Shown here: piece after piece, positions 16,247 to 28,131 of the stretch
Position numbering within the stretch: position 1 is the stretch's first letter
Layout of the letters: each line of letters begins with the position of its first letter
Program-made: the position numbers and the translations under genes
The notes under the pieces: generated by a model
Seen by the model: the letters and a program-made list of their open reading frames with translations, nothing else
Database searches by the model: none
What the model was told of the DNA's origin: nothing
DNA from: Rhizorhabdus wittichii RW1
GTDB lineage: Bacteria > Pseudomonadota > Alphaproteobacteria > Sphingomonadales > Sphingomonadaceae
Assembly: GCA_000016765.1 (NCBI GenBank)
Contig: CP000699.1
Span: 3,683,001 to 3,747,000 of the forward strand
Direction of reading: 5' to 3'
DNA length: 64,000 nt

Positions 16247-16939
16247 CTACTTGCGCCTGTACCGAAAATACCAGACCTCGTGCCCCTTCGCCCGGGCCTT
16301 GGCTTCGTAGCGGGTTTCGGGCCAGTCGTCGGGGCGGACGAGGAAGTCGGAGGGGTGTTCGCCCAGCCATTCGAAGTCGGGGGACTGGCCCATCACCATC
16401 ATCGCCCAGCGGACATAGACCGGATGGTCGGTGCCGAAGCGGAACTCGCCGCCCGGCTTCATCTTGCGCGCGATCAGGCCGATCGGGCCGGCGTTCATGA
16501 AGCGGCGCTTGGCGTGGCGCGCCTTGGGCCAGGGATCGGGGTGGAGCAGCCAGGCACGGTCGAGCGAGGCGTCGGGCAGGCGTTCGAGCACCTCGATCGC
16601 GTCGCCCATGTGGATGCGGACATTGGCGAGGCCCAGCTCGTCGACCTTCATCAGCGCGCCGACCACGCCGTCGAGGAAGGGCTCGCAGCCGATGAAGCCG
16701 TGGCCGGGCCGCTGGCTCGCCTGCCACGCCATATGCTCGCCCTTGCCGAAGCCGATCTCCAGCTCGAGCGGGCGGCCCCGCCCCTCGGCGTCGCCGAACA
16801 GCGTGGACGCGGTCAGCTCGCCCGTCTCGGGCACCGATATCTCGGGCAGCAGCCGCTCGACCAGCTCGGCCTGGCCCTGGCGCAGCTTGTGGCCCTGGCG
16901 CCGGCCATAGAGGCGGCGGATCGTCAAAGGGTCGTTCAT
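16247..16939 (-). CDS. trmB: tRNA (guanine(46)-N7)-methyltransferase TrmB
   Basis: A 230-residue Rossmann methyltransferase that makes m7G46 in the tRNA variable loop using SAM. Marks are the SAM site LELEIGFGKGEHM near residue 58, the GCEP segment, LLHPDPWPKARHAKRRF (the TrmB active-site signature) near 130, and GTDHPVYVRW near 170. The ATG at 16939 gives the usual length. It is followed downstream only by the convergent regulator relic. It lies just behind a phospholipid-methyltransferase-like gene and metK, so three SAM-linked genes sit together in one direction. Confidence 0.95.
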   Translation of the reverse strand: MNDPLTIRRLYGRRQGHKLRQGQAELVERLLPEISVPETGELTASTLFGDAEGRGRPLELEIGFGKGEHMAWQASQRPGHGFIGCEPFLDGVVGALMKVDELGLANVRIHMGDAIEVLERLPDASLDRAWLLHPDPWPKARHAKRRFMNAGPIGLIARKMKPGGEFRFGTDHPVYVRWAMMVMGQSPDFEWLGEHPSDFLVRPDDWPETRYEAKARAKGHEVWYFRYRRK

Positions 16940-16949
16940 CGGGAAACCA

Positions 16950-17519
16950 TCACTCGTCGACGCGGCTGATCTCATAGACAGCGGCGGGCGGAAGATTGCG
17001 GAGCGTGCTCGACAGCCGGCGCGCCTCGAGGCCGAGCCGCTCGAGCACAGGACGGCGGATCGGGCAGACCGGGCTGTAGCTGAACTGGTAGAAGCGGCCG
17101 CCGGGGCGCATCAGCCCGAAGCAGCCCGCCATGATCTTCATCTGCTGCCCGGCGTTCATGCTGAGGATCGGCAGGCCCGAGATCGTCGCCCCGGCCAGCT
17201 CGCCGCCGAACAGGGCGCGATGCCGCCGCACCCGCGCCGCGTCGCCGCGCAGGATGCGGGCCTGCGGGAAGCGGGTTTCGAGCAGCCGGGCGAAATCGGC
17301 CTCATTCTCGACGAGGACGAGGTCCGATTGCTGGAGGCCGCGTTCGAGCAGCGCCTTGGTGAAGACGCCGGTGCCGGGCCCCAGCTCGATCACGGGGGCC
17401 ATGTCGGGGGTGATCTCGGCGGTGATCAGACGGGCGAGCGACGGACCGGACGGGGCCACCGCCGCGATGCCGAGCGGATCCTTCGCCCAGGCGCGCAGGA
17501 AGGCCGCGAGATCAGACAT
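16950..17519 (-). CDS. Class I SAM methyltransferase, phospholipid N-methyltransferase-like
   Basis: A 189-residue methyltransferase. The SAM-binding motif VIELGPGTGVFTKAL is near residues 45-59, and the middle segment GATISGLPILSMN resembles the PmtA-type phosphatidylethanolamine N-methyltransferases and KsgA-like enzymes. The length fits PmtA of alphaproteobacteria. It starts behind GGAG and ends 10 bases before trmB, so they are likely one transcript. Methylation of phosphatidylethanolamine is the best guess; the exact substrate cannot be fixed from sequence. Confidence 0.7.
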   Translation of the reverse strand: MSDLAAFLRAWAKDPLGIAAVAPSGPSLARLITAEITPDMAPVIELGPGTGVFTKALLERGLQQSDLVLVENEADFARLLETRFPQARILRGDAARVRRHRALFGGELAGATISGLPILSMNAGQQMKIMAGCFGLMRPGGRFYQFSYSPVCPIRRPVLERLGLEARRLSSTLRNLPPAAVYEISRVDE

Positions 17520-17615
17520 GGGCGCTCCGCTCGACGTCACGCCGATGCCCCTAGGCCGATTTGGCGCCGGGTGGAAGCACCTGACCGTCGGGACATCACG
17601 AAAAGCGGTCCGGGC

Positions 17616-17643
17616 GCCCCGCGCGACCTTGTCCGCGCGGGGC
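17616..17643 (-). terminator. Intrinsic-terminator-like hairpin after metK
   Basis: GCCCCGCGCG and CGCGCGGGGC form a perfect 10-bp stem with an 8-base loop just downstream of the metK stop. On the minus strand a short T-run (CTTTT) follows about ten bases later. It probably ends metK transcription and separates it from the methyltransferase pair. Confidence 0.6.
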
Positions 17644-17654
17644 CCATGGCGGGA

Positions 17655-18863
<1,209 letters not shown>

Positions 18864-18922
18864 GGGTATCGATGAGCCTTCTTGAATGACCGCCGCCTGT
18901 TAGCCCACAAACGGACTTAAGG

Positions 18923-18942
18923 ATATAAAGACTTCGTTATAT
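18923..18942 (-). promoter_or_regulatory. AT-rich imperfect palindrome upstream of metK
   Basis: ATATAAAGACTTCGTTATAT reads almost the same on both strands (two mismatched pairs). It lies about 60 bases upstream of metK, in the short gap after lnt. Position and symmetry fit an operator of an ArsR-type SAM-cycle regulator (SamR/SahR type), but that link is inference. No SAM riboswitch fold was recognised in the leader. Confidence 0.4.
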
Positions 18943-18947
18943 GTCCC

Positions 18948-20600
18948 TTAGCGGCGCTTGAAGGCGATGGCAATTCCACCCGCGACCAGCAACGCCGCGA
19001 ACAGCAGCGGCAGCAGGTTGCCGAAGCGCGCGAACGGCGTCGCCGGGCGCGGCGGCGGCAGCACCGCGTCGATCGCGCCCGCCTGGTGCCAGGGAAGGCT
19101 GTGGAGCAGCCGCCCGTCGGCATCGACCACCGCCGAGATGCCGGTCGGCGTCGAGCGGATCACGGGAAGCCCCTCCTCCACGGCGCGCAGCCGCGCCTGG
19201 GCGAGGTGCTGCGGCGGGCCCCAGCGGCCGAACCAGGCGTCGTTCGAGGGATTGAACAGGAAATCGGGACGGTTGCGCGCGTCGACGACCTGGCCCGAGA
19301 AGATGATCTCGTAGCAGATCTGGATGCCGGCCTTGCCGAAGCCGGGCACCGTCATCGTCGCCGGACCGGGCCCCGACCAGAAATCGACGTCGCCGGGCAC
19401 CAGTCGCGACAGGCCGATCGCCGACAGGATCGTGCGCGCCGGCAGATATTCGCCATAGGGGACGAGATGCGCCTTGTCGTAGCGGCCGAGGATGTCGCCG
19501 CGCGCGTCGAGCGCGAACAGGCTGTTGTGCGCGCCGGCCAGCTCGCCCGCCTTGTCGAAGATCAACGCGTCGCCGCCGAGCAGGACCTTGTCCCTGGGCC
19601 CGAGCAGGCCGGCGATCCGCGACCGCGCCGGAGGGTCGAGCTCGAGGAAGTCCGCGGTCGCCGCCTCGGGCCAGAGGATCAGCCGCGGCTGTGGGCCGGG
19701 CTTGCCGCTCAGCTCGCTCAGCCGGCGGAAATTGGCGAGCTGGAGCTTCGGGTCCCATTTCTCGTTCTGGTTGATGTTCGGCTGGACGACCAGGATGCGT
19801 GGCCCGGCGCGCGGCGGCGGCGGGCGCAGCAGCCAGGCCGACAGGATCTGGGCGAGCATCGCGACGAGCAGCGCCACGCCGACCCGCTGCCAGCGCTGGC
19901 GCTTCGTGCCCGGCAGCACGGCGAGCAGCCAGATGCCCGACAGCAGCACCACCCAGCCCGACAGGCCGTAGGTGCCGACCAGCCGGGTGAGGCCGATCCA
20001 GGCCGGCTCGGCTGTGCCTGGCGCGACCATCACCGCGCCGAGCGGGTTCCAGGCGAAACCGGTGAAGGCGATGCTGCGCAGATATTCGGCGGCGATCCAG
20101 CAGCCGGCGAACAGCGGGATGAAGGCGAAGGGGCTGGGCGCCGCGACCGGCGCCGTCGCCGCCTGCGGCTCCATTCCGGCGGGGATCAGGCCCTTGAGCT
20201 TGCTCAGCCGCTGGTCGCGCTCGATCCGATTGCGCCGCGCCTGCGCCAGCCGCGGCAGCCGGTTGAGCGCCCAGGCGCCGAGCCCGGCGAGCATCGGGAA
20301 GACCGCGAGGTAGAGCGCGAGCAGGAAGACGGCGATGCCCCCCAGCCAATGCGGCATCGCGTCCTGGAAGGTGAAGGCGGTGGCGATCCAGTTGTTGCCG
20401 AAGGTGAAGTGGCCGACGCCGAAGCACCAGCCCCGCCACGCCACGTCGCGCGCCCGCGGCGCGTCGAGCAGCAGCGCCATCAGCCCCGCCATGCACAGCA
20501 GCGTGACGAACCACCAGTTGAGCGGCGCGAAACCGAGCGCCGAGGCGAGCCCCAGGCCGAATGCGATCGCCGGGTATTTGAACGGGATAAGTTTACGCAT
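18948..20600 (-). CDS. lnt: Apolipoprotein N-acyltransferase
   Basis: A 550-residue inner-membrane enzyme that adds the third acyl chain to lipoproteins. The N-terminal half has about six hydrophobic segments (for example [16 protein letters not shown] and [15 protein letters not shown]). The periplasmic nitrilase-like domain carries the catalytic triad: Glu in WPEAA, Lys in [12 protein letters not shown] and Cys in ICYEIIF. A last hydrophobic segment near the C-terminus ends in FKRR. The ATG at 20600 is chosen, but no strong ribosome site is seen and the frame extends to 20726. It ends just before the metK control region. Confidence 0.95.
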   Translation of the reverse strand: MRKLIPFKYPAIAFGLGLASALGFAPLNWWFVTLLCMAGLMALLLDAPRARDVAWRGWCFGVGHFTFGNNWIATAFTFQDAMPHWLGGIAVFLLALYLAVFPMLAGLGAWALNRLPRLAQARRNRIERDQRLSKLKGLIPAGMEPQAATAPVAAPSPFAFIPLFAGCWIAAEYLRSIAFTGFAWNPLGAVMVAPGTAEPAWIGLTRLVGTYGLSGWVVLLSGIWLLAVLPGTKRQRWQRVGVALLVAMLAQILSAWLLRPPPPRAGPRILVVQPNINQNEKWDPKLQLANFRRLSELSGKPGPQPRLILWPEAATADFLELDPPARSRIAGLLGPRDKVLLGGDALIFDKAGELAGAHNSLFALDARGDILGRYDKAHLVPYGEYLPARTILSAIGLSRLVPGDVDFWSGPGPATMTVPGFGKAGIQICYEIIFSGQVVDARNRPDFLFNPSNDAWFGRWGPPQHLAQARLRAVEEGLPVIRSTPTGISAVVDADGRLLHSLPWHQAGAIDAVLPPPRPATPFARFGNLLPLLFAALLVAGGIAIAFKRR

Positions 20601-20702
20601 CACCCAGCTTGAACCACACGGACGCTCCCCCATATCGCGACCGCCGCACCGCCGGGAAGAGGCGCGTTCGCCAATCGGCGAAAAAATGCCGGAGGGGTCC
20701 GC

Positions 20703-20731
20703 TTGACAGCCCATGGGGCGCTGCACATATG
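20703..20731 (+). promoter_or_regulatory. Sigma-70-type promoter of groESL
   Basis: TTGACA (20703-20708) is followed after 17 bases by CATATG (20726-20731), directly ahead of the CIRCE element. This fits vegetative transcription controlled by HrcA. Confidence 0.6.
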
Positions 20732-20735
20732 CTTG

Positions 20736-20762
20736 CTGGCACTCGCTTCCGGTGAGTGCTAA
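20736..20762 (+). promoter_or_regulatory. CIRCE element (HrcA operator)
   Basis: CTGGCACTC, nine bases, then GAGTGCTAA match the CIRCE consensus TTAGCACTC-N9-GAGTGCTAA. The right arm is perfect and the left arm has two changes. HrcA bound here represses groESL until heat shock. It lies about 75 bases upstream of the groES start. Confidence 0.9.
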
Positions 20763-20835
20763 AAGTTTCCAACCTGAGGGATTCGGCGGGCCGGCCCGGC
20801 CCTTGCCGAAAGATTGCTAGGAAAGGGTGAAGCGC

Positions 20836-21123
20836 ATGAGTTTCCGTCCGCTGCACGATCGCGTGCTCGTCCGCCGCGTCGAGGCCGAGGAAAAGACCGC
20901 CGGTGGGATCATCATCCCCGACAGCGCCAAGGAAAAGCCGCAGGAAGGCGAAGTCGTCGCCGTCGGCGGTGGCTCCAAGGCCGAGGATGGCAAGGTCACC
21001 CCGCTCGACGTCAAGGCCGGTGACAAGATCCTGTTCGGCAAATGGTCGGGCACCGAGGTCAAGATCAACGGCGAAGACCTGCTGATCATGAAGGAATCCG
21101 ACATCCTTGGCATTGTTGGCTGA
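20836..21123 (+). CDS. groES: Co-chaperonin GroES
   Basis: A 95-residue Hsp10 that caps the GroEL barrel. It begins [29 protein letters not shown], with the mobile loop following, and ends [13 protein letters not shown]; length and motifs are canonical. The ATG at 20836 is chosen over a GTG nine bases earlier because AGGAAAGG sits at the right distance only for the ATG. It is first in the groESL operon under a CIRCE element. Confidence 0.98.
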   Translation: MSFRPLHDRVLVRRVEAEEKTAGGIIIPDSAKEKPQEGEVVAVGGGSKAEDGKVTPLDVKAGDKILFGKWSGTEVKINGEDLLIMKESDILGIVG

Positions 21124-21196
21124 CGCCAACGGGCTGGGATCATCGGCTAGCCCATCACATGTTCCGATCCCGGCGACCGCCGGGATGACGCGATAG

Positions 21197-22864
<1,668 letters not shown>

Positions 22865-22960
22865 GCGCGGAGCCGTCGTAGCAGGCGGGCTTGCCCCGCC
22901 TGCGGTTCGACGGCGACCACCGAAGACGTCCGGTCGACCATCCGGTCATCGGAAACGGGA

Positions 22961-22998
22961 AGGGCCGGGGGAGCGATCCCCGGGCCCTTTCTCTTTTT
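22961..22998 (+). terminator. Rho-independent terminator of groESL
   Basis: GGGCCGGGG and CCCCGGGCCC form a strong stem around GAGCGAT, followed by TTTCTCTTTTT. It lies about 100 bases after the groEL stop, and also between groEL and the convergent nucleotidyltransferase gene. Confidence 0.85.
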
Positions 22999-23009
22999 GC
23001 GGCATCAGG

Positions 23010-24101
23010 TCAGGCGGAGCGCCGGCGCTTCAGGCGCCGCCAGATCAGCCAGTCGAACCCGCGCACCACGGCGTGGCGGATGAAGGGCAGCGGCGCCGTG
23101 ATGCCCCATTGTCGCGAATAACGGTCGAGCAGCAGCCGAACGCGATCGAATCCCCGCGTATTGCGCCGCGTGGCCGCCCAGTTGGCGAACGGACCCTGGT
23201 TGTTTTCGAGGTGGAAATGGAACCGTGAGCCCAAGCCGCGCGCGGCCGTCAGGCGGGCGAGCGCGCGCCGATCGACGATCCGTTCGTCGAGACTTTGCAG
23301 ATAGGCCAGCCCCCGCAGGCTGCTCTCGACCATGTCGAGCCGCATCGTCTCGGCCACCAGCAGATCCCAGTCGAACGCGTCGCCGGCCGCGCGGAGTTGA
23401 TGGACCGCGTCCACGACCCAGCGGACCGGCGAGACGGCGTTCCGCCTCAGCCCATGCCGCAAGGTGTGGTGAAGCTGGTCTTCGGGGCCCAGCACCGACA
23501 CGCCGTCCATGGCGCGGCCGATCGGCCGCGCGCGCGTCCACAAGGGAGCGGCATGGTCGCGGTTCACCGCATCACGGTAGGGCGAATGGTGGAGATCGAT
23601 GTCGAGATGATCGGCTTTCCGAAGCCCGATCGAATGCGCGAAGTCGCCATGGAGCGCGAACCCGTCCGCCAACAGGATATCGCGCGCAGCCTCTATCCGG
23701 GCGTGCGGCACGAGCAGGTCGACATCGTCATAGGGACGAAGCGTCGTGTTCGGGTAGACCGTCAGGCCGAGCCCGGCCCCCTTGAGCAGGATCACCGGCA
23801 CGCCGCCCGCCACCAGCTTCGGCAGCAACAGCGCCAGCATCCGCCCGTGGCGCTGGTCGACATACCAGGCGCGGCGATAGATGCCCCGGATCCGGCCGTC
23901 GAGCGCATGGTCGATCGACAGCTCTCGCATCCGCAGATGGAACAGCGGCAACAGGCGGCGCGTGCCGAGGTCGACATCGTCGAAGACGATGCGGTCGAGC
24001 CACGCCCGCGCCGCGATCGCCGCCTCGTCGTCGGGCCGGATCAGCGCTTCGAGCAGCAGATGCTGATCGGGCGTCGGCAGATAGCGGGAGCGCGGCGTCA
24101 T
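23010..24101 (-). CDS. Nucleotidyltransferase-family protein (NTP_transf_5-like)
   Basis: A 363-residue protein with the minimal nucleotidyltransferase core: VILLKGAGLGLTVYP, then RPYDDVDLLVPH holding the metal-binding D-x-D near residues 124-126. Family members occur in polysaccharide and lasso-peptide clusters and are thought to transfer a nucleotide or related group. It is the last gene of a six-gene overlapping operon (ATGA overlap with the ABC exporter). In the paeninodin-type lasso cluster a similar gene is paired with an HPr-like kinase and a PqqD-like protein, as here. The substrate is unknown. Confidence 0.75.
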   Translation of the reverse strand: MTPRSRYLPTPDQHLLLEALIRPDDEAAIAARAWLDRIVFDDVDLGTRRLLPLFHLRMRELSIDHALDGRIRGIYRRAWYVDQRHGRMLALLLPKLVAGGVPVILLKGAGLGLTVYPNTTLRPYDDVDLLVPHARIEAARDILLADGFALHGDFAHSIGLRKADHLDIDLHHSPYRDAVNRDHAAPLWTRARPIGRAMDGVSVLGPEDQLHHTLRHGLRRNAVSPVRWVVDAVHQLRAAGDAFDWDLLVAETMRLDMVESSLRGLAYLQSLDERIVDRRALARLTAARGLGSRFHFHLENNQGPFANWAATRRNTRGFDRVRLLLDRYSRQWGITAPLPFIRHAVVRGFDWLIWRRLKRRRSA

Positions 24102-25783
24102 GCGGCGGAGGATATGGTGGCCGGCCGGTCCGGCGCGAGCAGGATGCCGTCGGCCAGCCGATAATGATGATCGGCCGCCGCGATGATCACCGGATCATGG
24201 CTGACGATCAGCACCGCCGGCGCATCGGCCAGGGCCCTGAGCGCGGCGACCAGCCCCTGCACGGCATCGGCGTCGAGGTGGTTGCCCGGCTCGTCGAGGA
24301 TCAGCAGGCGTGGCCGCCGCGCCAGCGCGCGCGCCAGCGCGATCCGCTGGCGCTGTCCGCCCGATAGCGGCGCGCCACCGTCGCCCAGGCGGAAATCGAG
24401 CCCGCCCGGCAAGGCGTCGGCAAAGCCGGCCACACCGGTCGCTTCGGCGGCCCGGCGGACGATCGCGCGCGCCATCGCCGGATCGCCATAGGCGATATTG
24501 TCCGCGATCGTCCCCGGGAACAGGACCGCCGACTGGGCGACATGGCCGATCCCCCGCCGATAGGTCGTGCCGTCGATCTCGCGCAGATCGACGCCGTCGA
24601 CCAAGACCGCGCCCGATCGCGGCGTGATCAGCCCGAGCAGGATGGCGAGGAAGGTCGTCTTGCCCGTGCCGTTGGCGCCCGACACGACCGTCACCTCGCC
24701 GGCCGCCAGCGCCAGGTCGACGCCACGCAGCAGCGCATCGTCGCCATGGCCGAAGGCGATGCCGCGCGCCTCGACGATCCAGTCGCGTGGCGCGACGCCG
24801 GACGCCGACGCCGTGGGCGCCCCATGCTCCAGGAGTTGCTGGACGCGGACGAGCGCAGGACGACCGCCATCGACGTCGCGCACCGCGCTTTGCGCCTGCT
24901 GGACGGCGCCGCGCAACAGGACGAGGAGGAACAGCAGCGGCGCCAGCCGGTCGATCGCCAGCAGATCGGCCGGCGCATGGGCGAGGAGCAGGATGAGCGC
25001 CAGGATGGCGAGCGCGGTCCGCGCCCCCTCCACCTCGGACAGGCGCGCCATTCGCCTGGCGATCGTCCCGGTCCACCGCGCCGTCTCCTCGATCTGGCGC
25101 GACCGTTCGGCGCGTTCGAAATCCTCGCTGGCGGAGGATCGCGCGAGCCCATGGCGATGGAGCAGCAGCGCCATGCCCGAATCGAGCCGCTCGATCGCCT
25201 CCTGCGCCTCGTCGACCAGGCGACGCATCTTGCGGGCCGAGCCGCGGCGCAACAGGACGAGCAAGCCGCAGAGCAGCGCTGCGGAAAGCCCGACCAGCGG
25301 GGCGATCCAGATCAAGGCCGCGAGGATCGCGACCGCCGTGACGATCGCCGGCAGGATCACCCCCAGCAACGCATTGGCCATGCAGTCGAGCCGCTCGCTG
25401 TCCTGCGCGAGGATGTGCCGCAGCCGTGCCGCGCCGATCCGTTCGACCGCGCCCGAAGGCAAGGCGAGGGTGGCTTCGACCAGCGCGATGCGCAGCCGCG
25501 CGTTCACGCGCTTGACCGCGCCCACCGTCACCGCCCGCGCGGCATAGGCGGCGATGCCCGAGGCGATCGTGCAGGCCGCCGCGACCGCCGCCAGCATCCA
25601 GCTCTGCCGGGCGCCGTCCGGCGTCATCAACCGCGCGATCGCGAGCGTGGCCGCGATGAGCAGGGCGCTGCGCAGCAGGGTCGCCAGGGTCCCGGCGAGC
25701 AGCGACGGATAATTGCCACGGCCGAGACGGGCGAAGGCCCGCCAGTCGGGCGCGCCGCGGGCCTGCGGATCGCCGCCTAGCAT
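24098..25783 (-). CDS. ABC exporter, fused permease-ATPase
   Basis: A 561-residue half-transporter. The N-terminal membrane domain has about five to six hydrophobic segments (from LLAGTLATLLRSALLIAATL to LAILALILLLAHAP). The ATPase domain has Walker A GANGTGKTT, signature LSGGQRQRIALA and Walker B LLILDEP followed by a D-loop. There is no C39 peptidase domain, so it would export a substrate matured elsewhere. It overlaps the glycosyltransferase upstream by 7 bases and the nucleotidyltransferase downstream by 4. Context suggests export of a modified peptide or glycan. Confidence 0.85.
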   Translation of the reverse strand: MLGGDPQARGAPDWRAFARLGRGNYPSLLAGTLATLLRSALLIAATLAIARLMTPDGARQSWMLAAVAAACTIASGIAAYAARAVTVGAVKRVNARLRIALVEATLALPSGAVERIGAARLRHILAQDSERLDCMANALLGVILPAIVTAVAILAALIWIAPLVGLSAALLCGLLVLLRRGSARKMRRLVDEAQEAIERLDSGMALLLHRHGLARSSASEDFERAERSRQIEETARWTGTIARRMARLSEVEGARTALAILALILLLAHAPADLLAIDRLAPLLFLLVLLRGAVQQAQSAVRDVDGGRPALVRVQQLLEHGAPTASASGVAPRDWIVEARGIAFGHGDDALLRGVDLALAAGEVTVVSGANGTGKTTFLAILLGLITPRSGAVLVDGVDLREIDGTTYRRGIGHVAQSAVLFPGTIADNIAYGDPAMARAIVRRAAEATGVAGFADALPGGLDFRLGDGGAPLSGGQRQRIALARALARRPRLLILDEPGNHLDADAVQGLVAALRALADAPAVLIVSHDPVIIAAADHHYRLADGILLAPDRPATISSAA

Positions 25784-26454
25784 TGCCGCCGTCGCCGGGC
25801 GATCGCCGCCCGCGCCACCGCGAGATAGTCGCTCTGCCGGTTGCTCTCGACGATCGTCGTGTTGGCGCCGTGGACGCGGCGCAGGAAGACGAGATCGTCG
25901 GTCACCATCTCCCGCGCGCCGGCTTCGCGGGCCCGCACGACGAAATCGACGAACCAGCCGAGCACCAGCTTTTCGTCGAAACCGATGCGCAGCGCGAGAT
26001 CGCGGCGGAACATCACCGCCCCGGTGAGGAAGCCGGCCTGCGGCTCGGTACGGACCTGCCAGCGCCCCTGTTCGAGCGCGGCGCCGGACGCGAACTCGCG
26101 ATATTGGCCCAAGGCGAGATCGATGGCGGGATGGGCATCGAGCACCGCCGCCTGGCGCGCCAGCCGCTCGTCGTCGGCCATCAGGTCGTCGGCGTCGAGG
26201 ATGGTGACATAGGGTGCCGTCGCGAGCGACAGGGCATGGCCGAGCGCGGCCGGCGCGCCGGCAGGATCGCGGCGTACATAGCGGATCGTGCCGGCATGGG
26301 CGGCGGCGACGTCCGGCGTCGCATCGGTCGACCCGTCGTCGACGACGACATGTTCATGCGCGATCGACTGGCCCGCGACCGACCGGATCGTTTCGCCGAG
26401 CCAGTCCGCGCCATTGCGGACGGCGGTGAGGACGGACACGCGGGGGGCGGTCAT
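25777..26454 (-). CDS. Family 2 glycosyltransferase (second)
   Basis: A 225-residue GT-A fold enzyme. The nucleotide-sugar site has the VSVLTAVRNGADWLGETIRSV and VVVDDGSTD segments, and the metal-binding DADD is at ILDADDLM. A later region with GAVMFRRDLALRIGFDEKL is typical of GT2 acceptor binding. No transmembrane segment is seen, so it is cytoplasmic. The ATG overlaps the stop of the upstream GT2 by 4 bases. The two GT2 proteins may add successive sugars to the same acceptor. Confidence 0.85.
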   Translation of the reverse strand: MTAPRVSVLTAVRNGADWLGETIRSVAGQSIAHEHVVVDDGSTDATPDVAAAHAGTIRYVRRDPAGAPAALGHALSLATAPYVTILDADDLMADDERLARQAAVLDAHPAIDLALGQYREFASGAALEQGRWQVRTEPQAGFLTGAVMFRRDLALRIGFDEKLVLGWFVDFVVRAREAGAREMVTDDLVFLRRVHGANTTIVESNRQSDYLAVARAAIARRRRQC

Positions 26455-27125
26455 CGGCCCTGGCTCCGCCGGAGGTGCATCGCCTTGCGGGCAAGGTCGA
26501 ACCAGGCGCCGGCCGCGCCTTGCCGATCGAGGGTCATGTTGTCCGGGTGACGGCGGTGGAGGAGGACGGCCTCGTCCAGTTCGACGACGGCCCATGCCTC
26601 CCGCCGCATGCGCATCACCAGATCGCCGTCCTCGCCGAAGCGGAGATCGGCGTCGAAACCGCCGAGGTCGCGGAGCGACGCGGTGCGGAACAGCATGGAG
26701 GGGATCAACACCAGCCGGGTGGCCGCGATCGGCCAGAGCGGGTTGGGCAGCGCGCCGCCCGCCATCACCTCGGTCTCCGCCAATCCCCAGGCCGCATCCG
26801 CCCGTGCCGCCGTCATCGCGTCGGACAGGGTCGCGAGCGCGGCCGGCCGCCACAGATCGTCCGAATCGAGGAAGGCGACCTGGCCGCAGCGCACCTCGGC
26901 CAGCCCGCGATTGCGCGCGCCGGCCGGGCCGGCACGATCGCTGGTGAGGATCGTGATCCGATCGCCATAGCCGCGCAGCAGCTCGAGCGTGCCGTCGGTC
27001 GAACCGTCGTCGACGACGATGATCTGCTCGGGCCGGCGGGTCTGGGCGAAGACGCTGTCCAGCGCGTCGCCGATCAAGGTGGCGCGATCGAGCACCGGGA
27101 TGACGACGGCGATGCTGTCAGCCAT
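26451..27125 (-). CDS. Family 2 glycosyltransferase (first)
   Basis: A 224-residue GT2 enzyme. IAVVIPVLDRATLIGDALDSV and IIVVDDGSTDGT form the donor site, LDSDDLW carries the D-x-D metal motif, and FRTASLRDLGGFDADLRFGEDGDL is the acceptor-side motif. The ATG at 27125 lies inside the end of the kinase-like gene (8-base overlap). It resembles the following gene in length and layout, suggesting an old duplication. It is probably soluble and membrane-associated through its partners. Confidence 0.85.
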   Translation of the reverse strand: MADSIAVVIPVLDRATLIGDALDSVFAQTRRPEQIIVVDDGSTDGTLELLRGYGDRITILTSDRAGPAGARNRGLAEVRCGQVAFLDSDDLWRPAALATLSDAMTAARADAAWGLAETEVMAGGALPNPLWPIAATRLVLIPSMLFRTASLRDLGGFDADLRFGEDGDLVMRMRREAWAVVELDEAVLLHRRHPDNMTLDRQGAAGAWFDLARKAMHLRRSQGR

Positions 27126-28131
27126 GTGGGCCCGCTCCCGCCGCGACCAGCGTTTCGACGGCACCGATGTTGCGGCCGTGATCGCGGCAGAGATCGAGCC
27201 GGTAGCAGGGCAGAGCGCGCGCGGCGCGCGACAGCAGCGCCAGCTTCTCGGCCTCCAGGCCCGGCATCTGGCGCAGGATCGACGGCGCGGCGCGGCGAAC
27301 CAGATCGGCGGGGCCGATCGGGGCCAGGCGCGGTTCCGATCCGGCCCCGATCACCGGCGCGATCATCGCGACGATCGGCGCGGACCGGACGACGTCGGCG
27401 CCGGCGGCGATGAAGACGTCCTTGTCGTCGCCCGGCTCGCCCTCCGCCAGCCGGGAGAAGCGGCGCAGCGCGTCGCCCCGGTCGCGACCCAGCTTCGCGG
27501 TACGGTAGAGCGCGTGGACGCGCGGCGCGAAACCGGGTTCGACCAGCACATAATCGTCGCCGAGGAAGCCATGGCCCCGCTCGGCCGCCTCGACCGCGAA
27601 GGTCGATTTCCCGCTTCCGCCCGGCCCGAGCAACACCGCCGCCGCGCCGCCGAAGGAAACCGCCGCGCCATGGGTCGCGAGCAGCCCGCGCGGCGTCCCC
27701 CACCAGTCGAGCAGTTGCAGCGCGGGCGCCGCCGCGACCCAGGGCGCGAAGGCTTGCGCGGTATCGAACCAGATCCGGCCCGCCCCATCGCCGAGCGACA
27801 CGACGCTGCGCGAGAAGGGATCGAAGATCATGCGCCTCCCGCCATCGCCGCGCACGCGCAACTGTTCGCTGCGCGCCCAGCGGTCATGCACCCGCCAGGC
27901 GGGATCGGCCTGATCGCGCGGGTCGGGCGCGCCACTCTCGAAACGGATCGACAGGTCCGGCGCCGCGACGGGGATCGGCTCCGGAAGCGGCAGGGCGGCG
28001 AGCAGCGTCGCGGTCGCGGCGTCGGCCTCGATCCCGATCGAGCGCCCGCCGAACCGGCCGGTCCAGCGGCGGGCGAGACCGTCGCTCGTCGCGACCGCCG
28101 CCGCGTTCCCCGGCATCATCGCCGGCGTCAC
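27118..28131 (-). CDS. HPr-kinase-like serine kinase
   Basis: A 337-residue protein whose C-terminal half carries an HprK-type P-loop, GPGGSGKST at residues 169-177, preceded by THGAAV and followed by FLGDDYVLV (about 189-197). The N-terminal half matches the variable region of HPr-kinase relatives found in lasso-peptide and HPr-rel-A gene sets. In known cases such kinases phosphorylate a serine of a precursor peptide. It starts with GTG overlapping the PqqD-like stop by 4 bases. No HPr or PTS gene is nearby, so classical catabolite control is unlikely. Confidence 0.75.
   Translation of the reverse strand: MTPAMMPGNAAAVATSDGLARRWTGRFGGRSIGIEADAATATLLAALPLPEPIPVAAPDLSIRFESGAPDPRDQADPAWRVHDRWARSEQLRVRGDGGRRMIFDPFSRSVVSLGDGAGRIWFDTAQAFAPWVAAAPALQLLDWWGTPRGLLATHGAAVSFGGAAAVLLGPGGSGKSTFAVEAAERGHGFLGDDYVLVEPGFAPRVHALYRTAKLGRDRGDALRRFSRLAEGEPGDDKDVFIAAGADVVRSAPIVAMIAPVIGAGSEPRLAPIGPADLVRRAAPSILRQMPGLEAEKLALLSRAARALPCYRLDLCRDHGRNIGAVETLVAAGAGPHG

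Noticed and set aside
18864..18947. SAM riboswitch in the metK leader
   Set aside because: The leader is short and I could not match any SAM-II or SAM/SAH consensus; only a symmetric DNA site is evident.
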